From NCBI GenBank assembly GCA_039704465.1, contig JASFAU010000010.1:1200363-1264362 (forward strand): a DNA stretch of 64,000 nucleotides, written 5' to 3'. A program made the position numbers and the translations under genes. The notes under the pieces are model-generated. The model was not told the origin of the DNA. It searched no databases and saw nothing but the letters and a program-made list of their open reading frames with translations. The DNA is from Plasmodiophora brassicae. Its lineage: Eukaryota > Endomyxa > Phytomyxea > Plasmodiophorida > Plasmodiophoridae. Shown here piece after piece: positions 41,342 to 50,557 of the stretch (positions are counted from its first letter, which is position 1; each line of letters starts with the position of its first letter).

Positions 41342-42595
41342 TCAAGATTTGCGGGTAGTGCTTCCAGGGACCGTCTTGCTGAAATGTGGTGGGACAGCAG
41401 AGCCCGTTGTAATGGGCTTCATCGAAAAGAACCTACCCATTTTGGATGGGGTCGGGCGGAGTGCTGCCATTAGCGCTACTGGCGCCAAGCATCCGATCAT
41501 CTGGCTGAGCGCATTAGCGACCAGGAAGTGCATCGGAGAGCTGTTCTGTACGGCAAGGACGATGAACTGCGCCAGGAGATATGCCACCGCTATCGTCCAG
41601 GAACTCCCCATTCTGCGCAATAGCGTCTTGCGCTTTGCAATCTCGGCCGCCGATTGCCCGATCGACTTGAGCAAGAGCATGCCGACGCAGACAATCGCGT
41701 ATCCCTGGACGGTCGCGAACAGTATGGCGGTGGCCAGGAAGAAAAAGTACGTTGCCACGATGCCCATCGGCATCACCTGAGTGACGGTCGCCATGGCGAC
41801 CACGACGACCTGCGCCAACATAATCGCAACGATGATCGGGAGCGCAACGCGTTCGGCCAGCGGGGTCTTGTCCTGCGAACGCGACAGGATCACCTGAAGC
41901 GACACCCGCGATAGGCACATGATAGGGAAGTCAGCGTAGGCGACGAAGACCAGGGCCGGGTACGTGATCGATTGCTCCTGCTGCCAGGCCGTGTTCTGGA
42001 ACTTAACAATTCGAATGATCTGGGATGCGATGAACCCGACGAGGATAACGGCGGTGGCGACAGGGGGCGCCCGCGGCTTCCCGGTCTCGTCCACCACGTA
42101 CTGCAGAAGGCGAAACACGGCGAACACGAGGGATGCGATGTAGATCAGGGTGAGGATCGTGTATAGAGTCGTCACAGCCGGGTGGCCGACCGCGATCGCT
42201 ACCGAATTGCCACTGGCACCACCAGACTCCAACGTCACCTGTGCTGTGCCTGCGTCGATGAATCCATCGGACACGACAAGGATAGGGAGGGATGTTGGAA
42301 CTGGGCGGTAAACCCATGCTAGGTATTGCAGGACGGTCCGCAGGAGTGATGATGATGACGCGTACAGGACAAGGCCGGCGCAGTCGTGGCAGGCGTTGGC
42401 AAGGGCGGCGACGTTGACCGTCACGGTCGTCACCTCGACAAACTGCACCTTGGAAGCATTCACAACCGCGAACGACACGTTCCCGAATGCGAACGGGTAG
42501 GCAGGGTAGGAGACGACTCGTCCACTGTCGTAGGTCAGCGCCAGACGACCGGCCGTCGCCAACCCCACAACGACCGCCCACACCACGAGACGCAT
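41342..42595 (-). CDS. Intronless multi-TM membrane protein with extracellular N-terminal domain
   Basis: 417 aa. Signal peptide MRLVVWAVVVGLATAG, then an ectodomain of about 130 residues with a Cys pair (NACHDCAGLVLYASSSS). About seven hydrophobic helices follow: TTLYTILTLIYIASLVFAVF, VATAVILVGFIASQIIRIV, YPALVFVAYADFPIMCL, ALPIIVAIMLAQVVVVAMAT, MGIVATYFFFLATAILFATV, SWTIAVAYLLAQFIVLAV and SQMIGCLAPVALMAAL. A Ser/Thr-rich cytoplasmic tail ends the protein. The topology is that of a 7TM receptor-like protein, but no specific GPCR class motif was recognised. Lack of introns in an intron-rich genome suggests a retrocopy or recent acquisition (inference). Confidence 0.7.
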   Translation of the reverse strand: MRLVVWAVVVGLATAGRLALTYDSGRVVSYPAYPFAFGNVSFAVVNASKVQFVEVTTVTVNVAALANACHDCAGLVLYASSSSLLRTVLQYLAWVYRPVPTSLPILVVSDGFIDAGTAQVTLESGGASGNSVAIAVGHPAVTTLYTILTLIYIASLVFAVFRLLQYVVDETGKPRAPPVATAVILVGFIASQIIRIVKFQNTAWQQEQSITYPALVFVAYADFPIMCLSRVSLQVILSRSQDKTPLAERVALPIIVAIMLAQVVVVAMATVTQVMPMGIVATYFFFLATAILFATVQGYAIVCVGMLLLKSIGQSAAEIAKRKTLLRRMGSSWTIAVAYLLAQFIVLAVQNSSPMHFLVANALSQMIGCLAPVALMAALRPTPSKMGRFFSMKPITTGSAVPPHFSKTVPGSTTRKS

Positions 42596-42687
42596 CTTCG
42601 GTTAGCAATGGGATAGATTGCAGTACCGTATACGATCGCCGGACTACCTTGTTCCTATATCAAGTAATAGCACGAATGAGTAGGGCC

Positions 42688-42741
42688 AGATGACAGGTGT
42701 ACGCCTGCAGATGACAGGTGTACGCCTGCAGATGACAGGGG
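42688..42741 (+). repeat. 21-bp tandem repeat, 2.5 copies
   Basis: AGATGACAGGTGTACGCCTGC occurs twice in a row followed by a partial third copy, 90 bp upstream of the 7TM gene start. TGACAGGTGTACRCCT is also in both arms of the 33215-34706 palindrome. Confidence 0.85.
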
Positions 42742-43341
42742 TTTTAGGGGGGACTTGTTATGTATTTGAATACAATTGCTAAAGCGACGCAGGCGGCAGC
42801 GGGAAGCTCGCTGCCGTCGATTCATGCTGGATACCACCAGTACAGGATCACAGCGCTAACGGCATGGGTATGGTGGGCGCGACCACGGGGTGCGCTCCGA
42901 GAACGGCGCTATCTATGGCGGATGCCATCTTGACGTCGGCGAGGCAGCCGTCTTGCGCTGGTTCATGCTTCGACGCGCCGAGGATGCCGCCACGTCATTG
43001 CCGGGCATCATCGGTGCATCCGGCTCTGTTACGGCATGCCCAGTCGCGTACCCTGCTCCGATCGCGGAGACGCACCTGACGACGGCGTCCAGCACGATCG
43101 TCCTTGCCATCTGGTAGGTCGCACGGCTGGTCGCAGCTTGCCTCGCTTCCTGACGGCGTCGTTGGTGCAGGGAACGGGGCGGGAGCAACGGGCGATCCGG
43201 GCGCGTGCCTTACGTGGCCCTGCTTGGTCCGGCCGGGGCGCTGTCACGATCGGCATCGGCGGCATCGCGTTCCTGCTCAATGTCCTGCTCGTCACGGCCG
43301 CAGGCGCGATCGGCGCCGTTCGCCTCGACGTGCGCTCCGCT

Positions 43342-43845
43342 CTACTGCTGGTCCTGGGGGTCCACCGGCTGCTCCTCGTCGTGTTCCTGCTGGTCGTCAC
43401 CGGGCTGGGCGGCGGCTGACGCGCTGTCGGTCTCCGCGTGCTCGATGTCGTTCAAGTCGGGGCCAGCTGCGCCTCCTTCGATACACTGCTCCTGCATGGC
43501 TTGCTCGGCCGCCAGCACGGCCGTTCGCGCCGCCTGATTGTCCGGGTCGCCATCAGCGGGTCGTTGTCCAACGCGGCCCGGCCGCCGAACGACGCCAGCC
43601 CCTGGGCGGAGACCGCCGATAAGTTGTCCTGTCAAGTCGCCCAATCCTTTCGCTTGCATCATCGCAAGAATGTTGTCGATTTTCGCGTCGATGCTCTGAT
43701 CCCTCGCCGGCAGGATGGCTTGTGAGAGCGCAATGATGTTCTTGGTCTTGTTCGGAGCCAGCACTCTTTGGGCAACCAAGTTCTCGATGAAGATCCGTAC
43801 ATGCGCGCCTAAACAGATCCGGCAGGCCGCCGATGGGATTCTCAT
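43342..43845 (-). CDS. Orphan frame downstream of the tyrosine recombinase
   Basis: Protein-like frame of 167 aa at most: NKTKNIIALSQAILPARDQS, IDAKIDNILAMMQAKGLGDL, then an acidic Gln/Asp-rich tail (DDQQEHDEEQPVDPQDQQ). It overlaps another minus-strand frame carrying MSDHRELVALNENPIGGLPD (about 43880-43820). It may be the C-terminal extension of the recombinase gene through an unplaced intron, or a second gene of the same element. Confidence 0.35.
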   Translation of the reverse strand: MRIPSAACRICLGAHVRIFIENLVAQRVLAPNKTKNIIALSQAILPARDQSIDAKIDNILAMMQAKGLGDLTGQLIGGLRPGAGVVRRPGRVGQRPADGDPDNQAARTAVLAAEQAMQEQCIEGGAAGPDLNDIEHAETDSASAAAQPGDDQQEHDEEQPVDPQDQQ

Positions 43846-43994
43846 TCAGAGCCACGAGTTCTCTGTGATCGGACATGCGGATCGCCTCCCATGTGTAATC
43901 CACGTGTAACAAAGCGCTTCGCCTGTTGACGAGTCAGTTCCGAAATTGCGTTAGGTTCACATGAATGCGAATTACTTCTGAATCGATATCATCT

Positions 43995-45505
43995 TCAGGA
44001 AGCTGCTGCCGATCCGTAGTAACGTTTAGCGCTTTCAACGGTTTTGTGCCGTGCTGACAGCATGATCTGCCCCAGTTCACCTTTCCCCCAAATAGCTAAC
44101 AAATCGCCAGTTTTTCGGAGGGTATGCGTTCCCCAAACTCGCCCGTCATCGCGTCCAACAACGTCCGAGAGCAGCTTCTTCAGTCTATGGACACGATTCG
44201 CCGTCAAATACACATTCGTAAGTGCACCATACGAGACCTACTGGTTGTTAAAGGTGGTGAAATCGAAGCAGTCACTAGAACCCCTTCTTCTTGGGAAATA
44301 GGTAACCCGACGTTATGCCAGATACGCTGAGCCACAGTAGCAGGTGGCTAACCAAGCATAGTTCGGGAACGTCTGTACAGCGCCATACCATTAACGGGAC
44401 AAACGATCCATCAGCCTTGCCCTTGATCTTGACGCCCATGCAGTTAACGTCGCCATTATCGGGATTGACAGATACCAGACTCGTCAGAATGTCTTCAATT
44501 CGGAATGGACACCCTTCGGCGGATCGGAGGAAGAGCTGGCAGTGGAAAAGGATCATCGTATAGAGACGAAGTCCCTCATATCGATCTGCGCTGAGTAGCG
44601 CTTTGCGAATGGCGATCAATTCATGTGGCATCAGCGGCGAATCACCTTGCGCAGTGTAATCAACGAGGTCGATTTGCGTCACGCGACGGTACCGGTTCTT
44701 CACGTTCTGATGCGATCGCGGGCAGCCCGATCTCCAGAAGCGCGGGACTCCAGCGTGAAAATTACACGATACACCATTGTCCCGATACGCGACAATACAC
44801 GCAGGACATGGTTCTGAGTACTGTCCGCTCTGGTGCCTCGCAACATGCAAATCACTGACAGCTGAGGTTGCATGAGTTCGGATCGTTCCAGGCACCCGTT
44901 GCGAGGATAGGCTGTCTCGAGAAGTAATCCAGAACGGGATCAACGCGAAGAGAACTGACAGTATCGTCACGGTGCACAACAACGGGAGTGCCAGGTGACA
45001 GGACCTTGAAATCTATGAACGCCATGAGTGTGTCTGCACTCATCGATGGACAGAATTCGGTGGGAGCTCGCTCGTCGAGAATGATCAATGACTCAAAATC
45101 ACCAATTCGTTTGCAGAACAGGGCTAGCTGACGGTACAGCTGCCTGTACTGCTTGTGCGAGTTCTCCTTCAGGACGCGATTGCCAGTCAGTTGCCCGCCG
45201 TGAGCGGAGAAGCGCAGGCCCATGCGGGCCAATGCCTCGTCGACTCTCTGCCGAACCACATCTTCTTGCGACGCTGTGAGCGGACGCATTCGCAGATGCA
45301 CACCACTGTCAACCAAGTTGTCAACTGCAGACGCCCCGAAAGACCGCCTCTCTTGCCGTAGATTGCGCCGTCGGGGTTGCAGTGCCCCCGATCCCGAAGG
45401 GGGAAGGGTACGGGGAACGGGAGGGGAAGGAGCGGGGAAGGTGGCCATTTTGCTACCGGATAACGTCTTTCCTATAGCACGATCTGCATCGGCGCCCAGC
45501 AGCAT
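43995..45505 (-). CDS. Tyrosine recombinase, Crypton-like
   Basis: Minus-strand exons encode a core-binding region (SHKQYRQLYRQLALFCKRIG, about 45170-45110; LMAFIDFKVLSPGTPVVVHR) and a catalytic domain. Catalytic candidates: Arg in CQLFLRSAEG (about 44540), the His-x-x-Arg box in VWGTHTLRKTGDLLAIWG (about 44130), His in SARHKTVESAKR and the Tyr nucleophile in KRYYG (about 44010). A short intron near 44285-44250 joins LFPKKKG to VSYGALTNVYLTANR. Eukaryotic tyrosine recombinases with this layout mobilise Crypton-type elements by strand exchange. No element ends were identified, and the exon joins near 44850-44980 are uncertain. It could also be a domesticated copy. Confidence 0.7.
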
Positions 45506-45813
45506 CTGGAGCGTGTTCCACCCCGGGGGTGCACCTGAAATGGTTAACTGATGTCAACATCAGTCAACCACCACTTCAAGTGCATCACCGTGTGGTACAC
45601 ATCGCGGGCGTCGATCATGCAGGCGCCGGCAAACGGTGGACAACCGTATTATGCAGTTGTCACAACCGGCGTATCACCTCGATGAACGCACCAGACCAGT
45701 ACGTAGCCGCGGATGTCTATCCTGGAAAGCTTCGTCTACATCTGTAGACGACATCGGCACATGCGATTATCTCGGCAAAGGAGGCCATTTCGCTTCCTCA
45801 ATACACACAATAA

Positions 45814-46917
45814 TTAAAAACCGCTGTCGAAGCGGCGTCGCATCTCGGCACCGGATAGCACGGCGTACGCCTCGCAGACGTCCTTGAACTTAGCCTCAAC
45901 GGTTTTCAGCTCTTCGTTTGTCGCGCCGTAGTTCTTGTCTGGGTGGTACTGGAGCGCCAGCTTACGGTACGCCTTCTTGATCGCGCTTTGGTCGGCATAT
46001 TCCGGAACGCCCAGGATCTGGTAGTAGTCCTTCCGCTTCGATTTCGCGAGCATCGCTTCTTGATTTCGTCTGGCCTGTTCCCCTGCCGCGTCCCTTTTGC
46101 GCTGCGCTCGTTCTCGAGCTTCCTTCTCGCGCTGCGCTCGTTCTCGAGCTTCCTTCTCGCGCTGCGCTGCTCGTTCTCGAGCTTGCGCCTCGCGCTGCGC
46201 ACGTAGTAGAGCGTCGACCCTCTCGCGCTGCGCTGCTCGTTGTCGAGCTCGCGCCTCGCACTGCGCACGTAATAGAGCGTCCCTCTCGCGCTGCGCTCGT
46301 TCTTGAGCTTTCGTCTCGCGCTGCTCTCGTAGTCGAGCTTCCCAGTCGCGCTGCGCTCGTTCTTGAGCTTTGGTCTCGCGCTGCTCTCGTAGTCGAGCTT
46401 CCCAGTCGCGCTGCGCTCGCTCTCGGGCTTCCGTCTCGCGCTGCGCTCGCTCTCGGGCTTCCGTCTCGCGCTGCGCTCGTTCCCGAGCTTGTTCCCATTG
46501 CTCGTTCACCTCTCGAGCTATCTTTTCCTGTTCTCGTTCATCCTGCAATCGCACTTCCCTTGCTATGGCTAGTGCGCATACGGTCAGACCCACCAGCGCA
46601 ACACGTGTCCACGTTCTCGACTTCTTCTTAACGACAGGTGGCGCCGGTTTCCGTGTTGAGGAGAGGATGGAGCGCAATGCGACGACAGCGCCGCCTACAG
46701 CTGCAGCGGGCTTGACCCATGCGGGGATGGTCCGGATCCGGGTCGGGACGGGCGCTGCGCTCACGTCGGTAGATCGCAAAGGAGTACCCCACGACGCCGA
46801 CAACGCCGACGTCGGGTCCGGAGCGGGTTTGCGGAATGCAAACAGCCCGACGGTGACGCCGACGACGACAACGACGGCGATGGCAACGACAACGCCCGCC
46901 ACGTACGCGTATCGCAT
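45814..46917 (-). CDS. Membrane-anchored J-domain (Hsp40/DnaJ) protein with C-terminal J-domain
   Basis: About 368 aa from ATG 46917. An N-terminal TM helix ([20 protein letters not shown]) is followed by a linker and a second, weaker hydrophobic segment ([18 protein letters not shown]). Then about 170 residues of repeats in blocks of 8-17 residues ([30 protein letters not shown]) form a long charged helix or coiled coil. A J-domain lies at the extreme C-terminus: [20 protein letters not shown], with the HPD motif in [12 protein letters not shown], ending [10 protein letters not shown]-domains stimulate Hsp70 ATPase, so the protein should recruit Hsp70 to a membrane. Canonical DnaJ has the J-domain first; here it is last. 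Intronless. Confidence 0.88.
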   Translation of the reverse strand: MRYAYVAGVVVAIAVVVVVGVTVGLFAFRKPAPDPTSALSASWGTPLRSTDVSAAPVPTRIRTIPAWVKPAAAVGGAVVALRSILSSTRKPAPPVVKKKSRTWTRVALVGLTVCALAIAREVRLQDEREQEKIAREVNEQWEQARERAQRETEARERAQRETEARERAQRDWEARLREQRETKAQERAQRDWEARLREQRETKAQERAQRERDALLRAQCEARARQRAAQRERVDALLRAQREAQARERAAQREKEARERAQREKEARERAQRKRDAAGEQARRNQEAMLAKSKRKDYYQILGVPEYADQSAIKKAYRKLALQYHPDKNYGATNEELKTVEAKFKDVCEAYAVLSGAEMRRRFDSGF

Positions 46918-47478
46918 GACTGTAGTACCGTGTCTGCAGACCCTTGACTTACACAATGACACGGAAACAGAATGACGTTGATCGACCACCTCTCCACGAC
47001 GACGTCAGCTTGCCACGTCATCGTGCTAAAATCCGTGCACGCAGTTTTCCTAAATATAAATATAGTCCAGTGAACCGTCCGCGGACGCCGACCTCAGTCG
47101 GTTATTCCGTGTTGTGGAGACAATCGTCGTCTGTCATCATTGTCGCAACTTGTCCTCGCCTAACACTCGTCATCGTGACGTATCGATGAGGCCACCGTGA
47201 TGACCCATCGAGGAACTTATTAAAACAAGCAGGAACCAAGCAGGAACCAAATCCGTAGGGCAAAGGGTAGAGCGCAGGGGGCTCCAATATAGCGCTTCGC
47301 GGCGAGGCATGTGCTGCTGCTGGCCGCGAGCCGACCGTTTGCCAGCTTGCATGTGGTATCGGCGGGTCGTGTTCCCGGCCCAGGCTGGCCAGCCGGGCCA
47401 AGTTGGCATGGCAACAAATTGAGACGTCAACCGCGTCAAGTCATATTCGGCGCCACGAGCAGATCTCCCAAGCCGGTA

Positions 47479-50400
47479 CAGTAATTGCTCCTATTAAGGT
47501 TTCCTGTAATAAGCCCCGAACCCTGAATTCGATGGCTTATGACCCCGAACCCCGATTTCGAGGCATATCCGGGGTCTTAATAAAAGACATAGGGCTAAAT
47601 TTAGATGTTTGGGGTCTTATTAGGAATTCCACATAACGTTTTGCTGTTTTTTTTGGTGCACGGACTACGCGGCGGTGCCGCGGCGCAAGCTCATTGACTC
47701 ATTGTGCATTGTCGAATGGTGTTGTAGTGCTTCTGTGCGAATGTCATCGATGCTGGAAGAGCTCCGTGAGCTATCTGGGCTGCTGAAAGATGATATTATA
47801 ACACCTTCGGAGTTCGATGATATGAAACGAGCGCTTATCGCCCGATACAAGGGATCAGGCAACACAGGTCCCAGCGACAACAGTCACCTCGAGGAATCGA
47901 GTGAAGGTCAGCGAGTTTTTGCCACGAACGTTCGTGAATAACTGTCTCTCTGTAGACGTGAATGGAAAGCAAGAAGCAAGACCCGCATCGTGTGCGTCTT
48001 CGTCAGACAGAACTCTTGACCCTTTCCGTCCTGGCTCTGCTGCTCACAGTACGTGTTGTGGTTACTTGTTCGTTCTTGAACTAATGACGTTTGCTGACAG
48101 GTAGTTCATCGAATGCAACGTCCGGAAAGACTGTGACGTCGCAAGCGACTCTGCATAAATACTTCGGGCCGTCCATGTTAATGTCCCGTGGCTCCGGCGA
48201 GATATTCGTGTCCTCCAAGTGTCCAGCTATGGTCAAGGACAGGTTCACATGCTCTGAATGTGATAAACGCTGTCAAACCAAACAAGCCCTGATTTCCCAC
48301 ATGAAAACGCACAAGGTCGAGGAAGAATGTATGCCGAATGGAGTTTCTACGCCCAATATTGTGCCTTGTGTGATAATTCGTGGTTGTGTCATAGACCAAG
48401 CAAATCCCCAGCCTGATGAACAACGGGTTGATGGCCCTTCGTCGAAGCGCCAGCGTTATTCGTTTGAGCGCAAGGTGGATATTATCAAAGAAGTATTGGA
48501 CACGCAGCGTCCTAGCTCGGGTGAGAAGCGGTCTCGTGCGCTGGCGGTTCAACTTGTATCCGATGATACTGGTATACCTGCAACGACCATCGCAAGATGG
48601 ATGAAGAACGAAGATCAACTACGTGACCGTGTGGCTTCGTCGGCCGATCGTGCCAAGAAGTCCTCGTACAATCGCTGTTGGTTGAAGGACTTGCGGCACC
48701 TCGAAGAGGTGCTTGCTCGCGAGATCCGCAAAGAGAGGGCGAAAGGTGGTTCCGGGTTAACCGTCAAAGGTAACCGTTTTAACTGTGTAATTCCAGGTAG
48801 GAAAATATCGAAGAACTGGTCACTCTCAATGGCCAGGCAGATTCGTCGAAGGCCGAACATCGTAAATCCAAACAACGCGAAGGAGATTAAGCTCTCGTAT
48901 GGGTGGTACTATCATGGGTTCCTTCCGAGGCACGATTTCTCCATCAGAGGAACAACCGAAAGAAGATTGATGCAGTAGCATACAAGCCCATCGTTTACGA
49001 ATTTCATCAACTACTCGCGAAACGCAATTCCAGTCGTAGTGTATTTCCACATTCCATGTTCAACTTCGATGAGGTCCATTCCGCCTAGATGCTCTGTATT
49101 GCACTTCTTTGATGCTTTGCAGGTTCCTCTTCCATTCGTGAATGATGGTGACAGACGGACCGTTGACGACGTTGGCACAAAGCGAGTCTGGATCAGGCAG
49201 CCGGGTGCGGGAGATGAAAAGCGGCAGGCGACACTGTTCCTCTGCATTGGGGCGGATTGTGAGGTCCAACCGCGACCCCATGTCATATTTCGCGGCAAGG
49301 GTACACAGATTCTCCGATCTGACGAGCCGAATCAATGGGTGTGTTCTTCACTGGACGCTTCAAATCAACTTCTAAGTGCCATTTGTCACAGGACTCCAGG
49401 GTGTCGGTCCATTTTCAAGAAAACGGATGGGTTGACACCAAGACCGCTGTAAACATCGCGAAGGTCATGCAGCAAGATCCTGCGTTCGTAAACCCTGACG
49501 AGAATCGGACCTTCCTCTGCGACAACCTTCAATCCCACAAGGCACCAGAGTTTGTCGATTCGATGAAGTCCTTGGGCGAAATCGTGCTGTTTCCGCCAAA
49601 CGTTACTGATTTGTTGCAACCTGGTATGTATTTCGTTCACCTTGATTTTCCCATGCTAATTGTCGTTGACAGTCGATGCCGGCGCCGGTCGGATGATGAA
49701 ATATCTGATCGCATCGCGGCTTGATGCGCAGATGGACGATGACGCTGCGTTCTCATCCAAATGGTTAGGAGGAAAGTTCACGGCTTCCGAGCGTCGCGTC
49801 CTCATTACCAACTGGGTGGGTGAAGCGTGGGAGCGGTTGTGTCAAGCGGGGTACATTCATAAGTACTTCGAGAAGACCGGTTGCCTGCTTGGTACGGTGG
49901 GTGCGGATCCCGGCAGGATCAAGATCCAGGGTCTTGATGAGTACCGGTTTATCCCGAACGTCCCGTTCATAATTAACGTCGATGACGGGACAGATTCCGA
50001 CAGCAGCGACAGCGGCGAATTTTCTGAAGGCACCTACAAGGCCGCAGACCCTAGTTCATCGGACGAGGACGCGCCTATCCTGTCGTATGAACCCGGACAA
50101 AACCGTTTTCGTGAAGGCGACTATGTCGAGGTGTTCGACTCCGATGGCCAGCCGCTACTCACCGGCTCTGTTACTGCACCGCGTACCTCTCTACACGGAC
50201 AGCCTGTGCCCGACGGCCACATCGTGGTCGTTATCGCACGACTGCACACTACAAGTTGTCTGGGCGTGGATCACTTTGGAGAACCTGTTGGCGTCGGAGG
50301 ATATACTGCCGTCCCTGTGAATCGAGCATTCCTGTGCTGCGACAAATAAATGTTCCGTTTCTTGTTGTTTGGGCTAATCGGGACCAGTCTGTGGTTGAAT

Positions 50401-50557
50401 TACGCAACGTAACTCCAAGTATAAACTGTGCTCCTGATAAGACCCCAAGCACTGAACCTACCCAAAAAATATTTCACAATAAGACCCCAAACCCTCACAA
50501 TGCTCTATGACCCCGAACCCCAATTATTTCAGTTCGGGGCTTTAGAAGCAATTACTG
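47479..50557 (+). mobile_element. pogo/Tc1-mariner-type DNA transposon with intact ends
   Basis: 3,079 bp bounded by TA dinucleotides at 47477-47478 and 50558-50559. The terminal inverted repeats start CAGTAATTGCT at the left and end AGCAATTACTG at the right. The similarity extends inward as imperfect blocks (AAGCCCCGAAC; TATGACCCCGAACCCC). TA duplication and CAGT ends are typical of the Tc1/mariner-pogo superfamily. Both subterminal regions carry iterated TAAGACCCC-type motifs. The element contains one transposase gene and is clearly more AT-rich than its flanks, a sign of separate origin. Confidence 0.88.
47741..50349 (+). CDS. DDE transposase of the pogo-type element (six introns, one frameshift)
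   Basis: Start ATG 47741. N-terminal MSSMLEELRELSGLLKDDII...EFDDMKRALIARYKG resembles a SHOCT motif. Next: a single C2H2 finger (CSECDKRCQTKQALISHMKTH, about 48250-48312), a helix-turn-helix of Psq/CENP-B type (FERKVDIIKEVLD ... IPATTIARWM) and a DDE domain. The DDE domain shows FNFDEVPLPFVND, restored across an intron at about 49074-49122; WIRQPGAGDEKRQATLFL; FLCDNLQSHKAPEF; and LLQPVDAGAG, restored across an intron at 49625-49672. The three acidic residues are Asp, Asp, Asp. Other introns lie at about 47909-47957, 48050-48102 and 49341-49398. A frame change at about 48955, between HDFSIR and RNNRKKIDAVAYKP, has no splice signals and is probably an inactivating indel. The C-terminal tail is acidic (DSDSSDSGE). 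Confidence 0.85.

Noticed and set aside
42913..43419. Several overlapping frames on both strands
   Set aside because: No motif, conserved pattern or splice logic distinguishes one as real.
46080..46500. CRISPR-like array of short repeats
   Set aside because: The repeats are contiguous, encode the RAQRE/EARE coiled coil of the J-domain protein, and have no unique spacers.
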